Assembly (NCBI GenBank): GCA_021323255.1
Contig: JAJTCL010000031.1
Coordinates: 1-13,480, forward strand
From: Propionibacteriaceae bacterium
GTDB lineage: Bacteria > Actinomycetota > Actinomycetes > Propionibacteriales > Propionibacteriaceae
Reading direction: 5' to 3'
Length of the DNA: 13,480 nucleotides
Both the position numbers and the translations under genes were made by a program. Shown one piece after another: positions 1 to 5,781 of this stretch. Position 1 is the first letter of the stretch; every line of letters begins with the position of its first letter. The notes beneath the pieces are model-generated. The model worked only from the letters and a program-made list of their open reading frames with translations, made no database searches and was not told where the DNA came from.

Positions 1-337
1 ATATCGCGTACCGGGAGCCGCCGTTTGATTTGGGCCGTTCTCGTTGGGTGACGATCGATATGTCGAACAGCTCCTTGGCGAAAGCGGTTGGACCGACATA
101 CAGATTGAGCAGGTCGAGCGACCCATGACGATGGCGGCGTGGGAAACCTCGATAGATCAGCAGTCGGCGGTTGATTGGCTGCACATGGGCCCAGCCAACG
201 CGCTACTCGAGGGACAACCCCAGGATGTGCATGCAGAGGCCGGCAACGACTGGGTCCAGGCTATAAAGCAACGCGCTACAGATGAGGGGCTGCAGTTCGA
301 CGTGCTGCTGCACGTAATCACAGCCAAGCGTCCGTGA
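1..337 (+). pseudogene. SAM-dependent methyltransferase, C-terminal remnant, cut by the window edge and probably frameshifted
   Basis: Only the last ~100 codons lie in the window. The readable frame from the TTG at 44 starts LGDDRYVEQLLGESGW and ends DVLLHVITAKRP before the stop at 335-337. This matches the usual C-terminus of class I SAM-dependent methyltransferases, where a step like 'DPDRVRxLLxxAGF' precedes a final strand ending in 'VTAxRP'. That frame has an in-frame TGA at 26-28, so it cannot simply continue upstream. A different frame (codons starting at 3) reads IAYREPPFDLG, which looks like the preceding segment of the same family, and that frame stops near 128. A shift somewhere around 30-45 would join the two. 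The catalytic SAM-binding part lies outside the window, so substrate and completeness are unknown. Family assignment is by C-terminal pattern only. A sequencing error could mimic the break. Confidence 0.5.
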
Positions 338-807
338 GTCGCCTCGACCATAAGCCGGACCCTGATCACGCTCGGCACAAATATCGGGGGCAGATAGTGA
401 TCAAATCTTTGAATGGCACAGCCCGCGGAGTTCTCGATGATCAGCTTGATGGCTTCGGTGCCGCTGGTGCTGGGATCATTCGGTTAGCGCAGTCAACTTG
501 GCGAACGATCGTGGGTTGGTGAGAGGCTGGGGTTCAGATCCTGGTCTACTCGGGTACCCACGGGCCTCCCAGAGAGCTGCCGCACATCCAGCTCGGCGCC
601 TTCATTCCCGAGGCGCTTCAGCGACCAAATGTGGGCTCATCGTGGAGGAGCTGGAGGCCGGTCGGGCCATTGGCGCTGCACTCCCCAAGTCATCTGCCAC
701 TGAGCTGAGGGGACAAGGCGAACCTTGAATGGTCTTGCGCATTTGTGCTGCTGCCGCTCGACGGCGGCCGACGCACTCGATTTCTGTGCCGATCCCGATC
801 GGTGACC
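338..807. other. Stretch with no recognisable gene
   Basis: Several overlapping open frames of 60-100 codons occur on both strands, but none resembles a family I know, none has a convincing ribosome binding site, and they conflict with one another. One minus-strand stretch around 380-480 reads DPSTSGTEAIKLIIENSAGC, which has protein-like composition, but it follows a stop and has no clear start or end. The stretch lies between a frameshifted methyltransferase and a frameshifted membrane protein. Degraded former coding sequence is therefore a reasonable inference. Confidence 0.4.
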
Positions 808-1337
808 TCACCTTGGCGCTTCACGCTTGGCGGCCGGGTCGCGATAATCCCCGCCGACTACGTGCAGCGGAAACACCACTCCGTAGCCCACGACGCCGGG
901 CAGTCTCCAGATAAGATCTCCTACTGCAGGGCCGAGCAATCCCGCCAAGCGGAGCACGCCGCTGGCAACCAAGCCGATGCGTACAACCGCTACCTTGCCT
1001 CCACCTCGGAAGCCGAACGCCGCAAACGGCAGCGCTAGCCCGAAGAACAAATGCCAGGCAAGAAATTCGATCGCCATGAGCAGCGATGGCCATTCGAAGC
1101 CGAACAAGTGTGAAAACCCCGGGTTGCGGGCACAGCAAGACGACGCGCGACAGTCAGTTCAACAAAGTGAACTCTGATCGTGAGGGTCGCCATGATCAGC
1201 GTCCACCCAAATGCCACCAGCGTGAACATTCGAGCGGGACGCGCTGTGCTGTCGTGAATCGCGGCGACCAAGATCACCAAAATCGGAGACCCGATCACGA
1301 CAATGACTTCAGCTACGCTTGCTCGCGCCGGACACCC
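808..1337 (-). pseudogene. Multi-pass membrane protein remnant broken by a frameshift
   Basis: Two minus-strand frames each carry half of what reads like one membrane protein. The upstream half (about 1337 down to 1115) encodes SPILVILVAAIHD and, after a second hydrophobic helix, VHFVELTVARRL. The downstream half (about 1120 down to 808) encodes NPGFSHLFGFEWPSLL, then EFLAWHLFFGLALPFAAF and further hydrophobic segments (VRIGLVASGVLRLAGLLGPA, VVGYGVVFPL), ending at a stop at 808. Joining them near 1120 needs one shift equivalent to loss of one base. About four membrane segments are visible. There is no clear start: the upstream frame runs back to the stop that ends the sigma-factor fragment. 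The second half matches a type of actinobacterial uncharacterised membrane protein I recall, but I can give no function. A shorter intact protein starting at the TTG at 1107 is the alternative. Confidence 0.5.
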
Positions 1338-1772
1338 TCACTCGGCGCCGTGAGCGCATTTGCAGGCATCCATGGGCTCAGTATCGACACTATCGAGCTG
1401 TATGAGCGCATCATGATTGACGAGTTGGCACTCAGGCTCGTGCACGGGGAAGCTACCGGTAGGTAGTTGACAAGCGGGAAGACCGATGCATCCCTCCTGG
1501 AACAGTTCCGCGTCAGGAAGCTGGCACCGCGCCGCGAATTGTCTGCTGACCATCCCGACAAGCCGCAAGTTGGCTCGGATGAATCGCTGCCGGGCCAGCG
1601 CACCCTGATCTTCGAGCAGTCTCAACTCCTGGTCCGTGGCATCAGCGAAACCTGCGCCTGCCACTCGAGCATCCCGCGCCAGCAGGCCGGCTTCGATCGC
1701 CCGTTGCAGCGCGACAACGTCGGCGTGTGTCAACAGCGGTTCATGAGTTGCATCGTCGGAGAGCTCGGTCAC
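1338..1772 (-). pseudogene. Truncated sigma-70-family RNA polymerase sigma factor (N-terminal part only)
   Basis: The GTG at 1772 opens a 144-codon frame. Residues ~14-30 (LTHADVVALQRAIEAGLLAR) look like region 1.2. Residues ~59-98 (ARQRFIRANLRLVGMVSRQF, then LPDAELFQEGCIGL) match sigma regions 2.1 to 2.2, the core-RNAP-binding helices. In intact sigma factors the next residues are the 'MRAVxxFD' step into region 2.3, followed by promoter-binding regions 3 and 4. Here homology stops at about base 1479, and 46 unrelated residues, several of them Cys, run to a TGA at 1338. The other two frames below 1479 do not restore sigma sequence. The product would lack all DNA-binding parts and is unlikely to work as a sigma factor, although binding core RNA polymerase remains conceivable. 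It lies 227 bases beyond dnaG on the same strand, which recalls the dnaG-sigma pairing of many bacteria. Confidence 0.65.
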
Positions 1773-1825
1773 GCCGATACTCTGAAGCAGCGGGTGCCGC
1801 CCGCAACAGCTAGTAACCCGAAATC

Positions 1826-1834
1826 TGTGGATAA
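1826..1834 (-). promoter_or_regulatory. Perfect DnaA-box 9-mer
   Basis: The minus strand reads TTATCCACA, the consensus DnaA binding 9-mer, within GGGTTATCCACAGATTT. It lies in the 227-base gap between the dnaG stop and the sigma-factor remnant. I saw no second perfect box nearby and there is no dnaA or dnaN, so this is not an origin. A regulatory or titration site, or chance, are the alternatives. Confidence 0.45.
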
Positions 1835-1847
1835 CCCTCTCTCGGTG

Positions 1848-1870
1848 CCCTGCTCGCGCATCGCGCAGGG
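1848..1870 (-). terminator. Possible hairpin terminator after dnaG
   Basis: CCCTGC at 1848-1853 pairs with GCAGGG at 1865-1870. An inner GCG/CGC pairing around CAT is separated from it by a two-base bulge. The hairpin begins 130 bases after the dnaG stop on the minus strand and has no T-run. It may end dnaG transcription, but the support is structural only. Confidence 0.3.
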
Positions 1871-1999
1871 AATCCGACGTCGTCGTCGCTCTTCGCCGAA
1901 CGCGGTGTGCGATTGTGCACCTCCACCGGCTGGTGTGTTCCGCTCATCACTCCGCCGCTCGTCGGCGCGCGATTCCCGACGCTCGCAGCGCGGGCAATC

Positions 2000-3901
2000 T
2001 CAGTCTTCGGCGCCGATGCTGCGGGTATGCAGGGCCTTACGTCGCGCCTCCAGCACCACCAGCTCCGAAAACATCTGGTTGTACTTGTGCTGTTCCTCAA
2101 CCGGGTTCGTACGCTGCAGCCGGGACTTCAGCGCAGCGATGGTACGGATGACTGTGAGCAACTGAAGCGCTGCTGAGTTGGCGATCACGTAGCGCACGGT
2201 CACCTGCCCGTGCACTGGCAGCGCCTCAACGGCCAGCGATGCGACCAATGATCGGATCTCATCCGCGTCGCATGCCTCCGAGACTCGATGCACCCACTCG
2301 GAATCGGGCCTCACCTTGGCGCCACCCAGCTCGACCGCAGCCTTCTCCACCGCGGCAAAGACTGCCGCGTACGCCGGGTGAGTGAAGTCGGTTGTGGTCA
2401 AGCCGTCCCAGCCCTCGGGAAAAAGGTCGGGATTCTGAATCAGCAGCTTGGCAGTCTGTCGCTCGGTAGCGAGCATCCGATCGTCGGGATTGGGCAGCAG
2501 CGGAAGTGCCGGCCTGGCTTCCGGCACGGCAGCGGAGTATAGATCAGCGGTCGTCGGCCTTCCCCTGGCCGGGCGGCGTCCGGACTTGGCCGCAGCACGC
2601 ATCACTTCGGCGCGCACCTCCTCGAGGTCCATGCCGAGCAAGCCGGCTAGCTCGCGAGCGTAACCCGATACCAGCGCGTTGTCCCTGATGCTCGCAACGA
2701 GCGGGGCGGCCGCCCGCAGTGCCGCCAGTCTGCCGTCTGCCCGATCAAGATCATGTTGTTTCAGCACGTTGTTCATCACGAAGCGGTACAGCGGCACCCG
2801 CCGGGCGACGAGCTCACGAACCGCCGCCTCGCCGCGCTGGAGTCTCAGGTCGCATGGGTCGAGGCCGGTCGGCTCTATCGCGACGTAGGTCTGGGTCACG
2901 AAGTTCTGGTCACCAGCGAACACTTTGATTGCGGCCGCCTGTCCGGCCTCATCACCATCGAAGGTAAAGATCACCTCACCGTGGAACGCATCATGATTGC
3001 CCATCAACCGCCGAAGCAGCCGAGCATGATCATCACCGAAGGCGGTGCCGCAGGAGGCAACCGCCGTATCGACACCGGACAGGTGAGCCGCCATCACGTC
3101 GGTGTAGCCCTCAACCACGACCGCCTGGCTCTTCTTGCTGATCGAGGTGCGAGCAAGGTCCAGTCCATAGAGCACGTGAGACTTCTTGTAGAGAAGGGTT
3201 TCCGGAGTGTTGATGTACTTGGCCGGCATTCGGTCGTCCTCGAACAGCCGGCGAGCCCCGAAGCCCACCACTTGCCGCCCCGAGTCGCGGATCGGCCACA
3301 TCACACGGCCCTGGAAGAAGTCCCACCCCGACTCGCGGGCCAGCCCGGCCGATACCAGCTCCACATCGCGGAACCCTCGACCCCGCAGATGCTGCAGTAG
3401 GGCGCGGCCATCGCGCGGAGCGAACCCGACTCCGAACCGCGCGGCCGCCTGCCGATCAAACCCTCGTTCGTTCAGGAACTGTCGAGCTACGACCGCGTCC
3501 AGGCTGCCCAACTGCTCGGCGAAGAACTCCGCCGCCAGCCGCAGTGCCTCTGCCATGCGAATTCGCGCCCCAGGCTCGGGCCGGGTGCCGGCATCGTCGG
3601 TGTAGCGCAGCTGAATGCCCACCCGATCAGCGAGTCGCTCAACCGCCTCGACGAAGGTGAGGTTGTCGATCTTGCGCATGAAGTCGATCACGTCGCCACC
3701 CTCGGCGCAGGCACCGAAGCAGTACCAATACCCGCGAGAGGGTGTGACCTGGAAGCTGGGGGTTTTCTCGTCGTGGAAAGGGCAGAGGCCCTTCATCGTC
3801 CCGCCCGCGCTGCGGAGCGTGACGTAGGAGCCGACTATTTCCTCGATCCGGGCCCGGTCTCGTACGGCGGCGATGTCTTCCTCGTTGATCCGCCCAGCCA
3901 C
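2000..3901 (-). CDS. dnaG: DNA primase DnaG
   Basis: This primase synthesises the RNA primers for chromosome replication and acts at the fork with the replicative helicase. From the GTG at 3901 the product is 633 residues and starts MAGRINEEDIAAVRDRARIE, the usual actinobacterial DnaG start. A further GTG at 3955 would add 18 poorly conserved residues. The order is a CHC2 zinc-binding domain (C40, H43, C61, C65), the RNA-polymerase core, a TOPRIM fold with VVVEGYTDVM (E264) and FDGDEAG (D315, D317), then a helical helicase-interaction tail ending at 2000. The second zinc pair is spaced C-x3-C (CFGAC) rather than the common C-x2-C (CFGC). Length is normal and the gene appears intact. It lies downstream of dgt as in many actinobacteria, although three other genes are inserted between them. 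No strong Shine-Dalgarno is visible at either start. Confidence 0.95.
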   Translation of the reverse strand: MAGRINEEDIAAVRDRARIEEIVGSYVTLRSAGGTMKGLCPFHDEKTPSFQVTPSRGYWYCFGACAEGGDVIDFMRKIDNLTFVEAVERLADRVGIQLRYTDDAGTRPEPGARIRMAEALRLAAEFFAEQLGSLDAVVARQFLNERGFDRQAAARFGVGFAPRDGRALLQHLRGRGFRDVELVSAGLARESGWDFFQGRVMWPIRDSGRQVVGFGARRLFEDDRMPAKYINTPETLLYKKSHVLYGLDLARTSISKKSQAVVVEGYTDVMAAHLSGVDTAVASCGTAFGDDHARLLRRLMGNHDAFHGEVIFTFDGDEAGQAAAIKVFAGDQNFVTQTYVAIEPTGLDPCDLRLQRGEAAVRELVARRVPLYRFVMNNVLKQHDLDRADGRLAALRAAAPLVASIRDNALVSGYARELAGLLGMDLEEVRAEVMRAAAKSGRRPARGRPTTADLYSAAVPEARPALPLLPNPDDRMLATERQTAKLLIQNPDLFPEGWDGLTTTDFTHPAYAAVFAAVEKAAVELGGAKVRPDSEWVHRVSEACDADEIRSLVASLAVEALPVHGQVTVRYVIANSAALQLLTVIRTIAALKSRLQRTNPVEEQHKYNQMFSELVVLEARRKALHTRSIGAED

Positions 3902-3951
3902 GGACGGGAGTCTATGTTCCGGCCCGGACGCTGTGGCACTCGTAGCCGAAA

Positions 3952-3969
3952 TCACCTGAACCTAGGTGA
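3952..3969. promoter_or_regulatory. Inverted repeat in the dnaG / DCC-gene divergent promoter region
   Basis: TCACCT (3952-3957) and AGGTGA (3964-3969) form an inverted repeat around GAACCT, with a smaller palindrome ACCTAGGT inside (3960-3967). It covers the upstream dnaG GTG option and lies just ahead of the -10 of the divergent gene. It could be an operator for either gene. No regulator is identified. Confidence 0.3.
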
Positions 3970-3980
3970 AGCGTCGTCGG

Positions 3981-3986
3981 TAGATT
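3981..3986 (+). promoter_or_regulatory. -10 element of a leaderless-type promoter
   Basis: TAGATT fits the actinobacterial TANNNT -10 and ends six bases before the GTG at 3993, so transcription would begin at or next to the start codon. There is no ribosome binding site, as expected for a leaderless mRNA. I see no convincing -35. Confidence 0.5.
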
Positions 3987-3992
3987 GAAGGC

Positions 3993-4427
3993 GTGGCGAC
4001 GGTGGGCCGCGATGTGCCCTGGATTATCTACGACGGCGACTGTGCATTCTGCACCTCCAGCGCCAACTGGCTGGCTCGGCGGCTGCACCGTCGGAAGGGA
4101 CCGAATGCGCGGCTCGTGCCCTGGCAGTTCATCGATTTGACGGCGCTCGGCACGACGGCGGAGCGTACCCAGCGCGAGGCGCTGTGGGTAAGCCCAGAGG
4201 GCACCATCTACGGTGGCGCCGCAGCTTTTGCCCAATGGCTCAAGTTCCGCGGCGGCCCGTTCGAGATTGCCGGTTATGCCATGGACCTGCCAGTCATTCA
4301 CGCACTAGCCGCCGCTGTCTACGGCCTGATCGCGAAGAACCGGCACCGGATGCCGGGCGGATCGCCCGCGTGCGCGCTCCCTCCGCCCGGCTTTGACCCG
4401 GCGCAGCCAGGGACCAAGTCGCTCTAG
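3993..4427 (+). CDS. DCC-family (DUF393) thiol-disulfide oxidoreductase-like protein
   Basis: The 144-residue product begins with the family signature: IIYDGDCAFC at residues 11-20 contains the YDGDCxFC motif with a C17-x-x-C20 redox pair in a thioredoxin-like fold. The rest fits the family: a W-rich middle (VPWQFIDL, EALWVSPEGTIYGGAAAFAQ), a helical segment around 100-115 (VIHALAAAVYGLIAKNRHR) and a Pro-rich C-terminus. There is no signal peptide, so the protein is cytosolic or membrane-associated. Substrates of this family are not established. DCC proteins often sit next to, or are fused with, HTTM-domain proteins, and that is the case here: the HTTM gene is convergent and the two coding regions overlap by 123 bases. 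The GTG start is chosen because it follows the TAGATT -10 at leaderless spacing. Confidence 0.85.
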   Translation: MATVGRDVPWIIYDGDCAFCTSSANWLARRLHRRKGPNARLVPWQFIDLTALGTTAERTQREALWVSPEGTIYGGAAAFAQWLKFRGGPFEIAGYAMDLPVIHALAAAVYGLIAKNRHRMPGGSPACALPPPGFDPAQPGTKSL

Positions 4428-5246
4428 CGGAGCAAACGCCAACCAGCAGATCGCTGTAGGCGCGAAGTGGATGTACAAGGTCGCCATAGTGAAAACATGG
4501 AACCCCATCCAGAACACTGCTGCCGCAAGCAGCGCTCGGCCGCGCAGCCACAAGACCACAATCGCAGTCAACTCAGCGGTGAAAGAGAACCACTGCATCA
4601 GATGAAGCAGCTCTGGATAGGGCAGCAAGAACTGACCCAGCCCGTGTGGTCGCCGGACGATGGCCCACATCAGGATCGAGCTCTCCGGCCAGCTGGTGAT
4701 ACTCCAGCCGCCACTACGGATCTTGGTGAGCGCGGACAAGAAATAGGTGAAGACCACCGAAATCTGTATGCACTTGAGCGCCCATCCGGCCTGTGCGGAG
4801 CGCTCCATGCTGCGCCACCGATCCGCGATCACACCCACTGTGGGCAAAACCCATATGGCGACCACGAGGGCCAGATGATCATGGTCGACCTTCCCGTAGC
4901 TCATCCCGATCGCCGTCCACCAGGTGAAGGCGGCAGCCACCACCGCACCGGCCAGACGGGGCAGCACGTTAGCCGCGGCCACCAGACAACCGACCACCAA
5001 GATCAGGTAGAGCGTGATGGTCAACGGCACGCTGGGCGGAGGCAGGTGAAAGAGACGCTCGATCAGCAACGGTTGGTAGAGCTCGGGATGTCTGCTCAGC
5101 GGGATCGGGTCCCGCACGAAGAGATGAATGTCGATGATCACGAACAGGTAGAGCACGGTGCGCAGGATGGCCACCCGCGACTCCGGGAGCACTGGCGCGA
5201 ACCATGACGCCACGGATCGCAACGTCCTCACGACGGCAATTCCCAC
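4305..5246 (-). CDS. HTTM-domain (vitamin K-dependent carboxylase-like) integral membrane protein
   Basis: The product of 308-313 residues has about seven hydrophobic segments, including VAILRTVLYLFVIIDIHLFV, VPLTITLYLILVVGCLVAA, HLALVVAIWVLPTVGVIA, ISVVFTYFLSALTKI, FTAELTAIVVLWL and the final MGFHVFTMATLYIHFAPTAI. This order, with 'YFLSALTKIRSGGW' after the fifth segment and 'H..TMATL.I.F.P...WLAF.PL' near the end, is typical of HTTM proteins, the bacterial relatives of vitamin K-dependent gamma-carboxylase. Their biochemical role in bacteria is unsettled. The frame opens at the GTG at 5246, but the GTG at 5231 is at least as likely because it overlaps the TGA of the upstream gene as GTGA, a translational-coupling arrangement. 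The basic tail after the last segment overlaps the 3' end of the opposing DCC gene. Confidence 0.8.
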   Translation of the reverse strand: MGIAVVRTLRSVASWFAPVLPESRVAILRTVLYLFVIIDIHLFVRDPIPLSRHPELYQPLLIERLFHLPPPSVPLTITLYLILVVGCLVAAANVLPRLAGAVVAAAFTWWTAIGMSYGKVDHDHLALVVAIWVLPTVGVIADRWRSMERSAQAGWALKCIQISVVFTYFLSALTKIRSGGWSITSWPESSILMWAIVRRPHGLGQFLLPYPELLHLMQWFSFTAELTAIVVLWLRGRALLAAAVFWMGFHVFTMATLYIHFAPTAICWLAFAPLERLGPWLRRVKAGRRERARGRSARHPVPVLRDQAVDSGG

Positions 5247-5653
5247 GTGGTGAGTACCACCAAGCGGGCCGGGCCAACCCGACCGTTGACCAGCCGGGTC
5301 TCATCTTGGACCAGCCAGACCTTCAGCAGCGCCGGCTCCGCCGGATGTCGGGAGGTCCACCCCTCAGCCACCGCTCGGAGGAGGGCAGGATCAGCGGTGA
5401 TCTGGGGAATGCGGGCTTCGATCTCGGCGCGGCTGATCCCTGCCGATTCGACGCGTAGCGGGAGGTCAATACGACGTCCGTCTGCGAGCAGGCCCTCGAC
5501 TCGGGTGATGACGATGGTCTCGTCCATGGCGGGAGAGAACGCGTACTGGGACAGTGGACCGAAAGGCCATAGATCATCACTCATGCGTAATGAACCATTG
5601 AGCAGCAGGCCGACACCCAACACAGTTGCGGCGATGCGCCAGCCGTACGACAT
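5228..5653 (-). CDS. One-TM uncharacterised protein of the HTTM/DCC module
   Basis: From the ATG at 5653 the product is 141 residues; a GTG at 5683 would add 10. It starts MSYGWRIAATVLGVGLLLNG, a single membrane helix or uncleaved signal, followed by a short external segment with WPFGPLSQYAFSP and a soluble domain of about 100 residues ending VVLTTWELPS. The WPF-x-P-(M/L)-SQ-(Y/F)-AF step matches a type of uncharacterised actinobacterial protein I recall beside HTTM genes, but I know no function for it. The stop overlaps the HTTM start, so the two are almost certainly co-translated. A promoter is plausible in the 98-base gap after dgt (TATAAC at 5743-5738 on the minus strand). Confidence 0.75.
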   Translation of the reverse strand: MSYGWRIAATVLGVGLLLNGSLRMSDDLWPFGPLSQYAFSPAMDETIVITRVEGLLADGRRIDLPLRVESAGISRAEIEARIPQITADPALLRAVAEGWTSRHPAEPALLKVWLVQDETRLVNGRVGPARLVVLTTWELPS

Positions 5654-5733
5654 CCGGCTGATGCCACGCACCCCCTGCCCCACGGGCCGATTACAACACG
5701 ATCCGGACTGCTTGTACGGCGGTTTGACAAGCT

Positions 5734-5767
5734 TGCGTTATACCGGCGTTAAGCATCCGTTAACGCA
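5734..5767. promoter_or_regulatory. Three CGTTA direct repeats with 11-bp period, plus nested inverted repeats
   Basis: CGTTA occurs at 5736-5740, 5747-5751 and 5758-5762, each exactly 11 bp apart. The same segment contains inverted pairs TGCGTTA (5734-5740)/TAACGCA (5761-5767) and CGTTAA (5747-5752)/TTAACG (5760-5765). It lies between the dgt stop and the one-TM gene and overlaps the likely -10 TATAAC (5743-5738, minus strand). Helix-phased 11-bp direct repeats are typical of OmpR/PhoB-type response-regulator sites. The regulator here is unknown. Confidence 0.4.
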
Positions 5768-5781
5768 GCGCGCACTAGGTG

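Noticed and set aside
480..570. tRNA-like stretch (TTAGCGCAGTC ... GGTTCAGATCC)
   Set aside because: The T-loop lacks the conserved A at position 58, no acceptor stem pairs, and no anticodon arm can be drawn.
1810..1947. 45-codon minus-strand ORF starting MSGTHQPVEVHNRTPRS, between dnaG and the sigma remnant
   Set aside because: No family resemblance, no ribosome binding site seen, and it overlaps the hairpin and DnaA box; likely chance.
1467..2165. 232-codon plus-strand ORF across the sigma remnant and dnaG end
   Set aside because: Ser/Arg-rich shadow of two minus-strand genes; no start signal.
4467..5207. 246-codon plus-strand ORF opposite the HTTM gene
   Set aside because: Composition rich in Asp, His, Gln and Arg is typical of the antisense of hydrophobic codons; no family resemblance.
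5724..5752. Plus-strand promoter with TTGACA at 5724-5729
   Set aside because: No acceptable -10 at 16-18 bases and no plus-strand gene follows; it would only run antisense into dgt.
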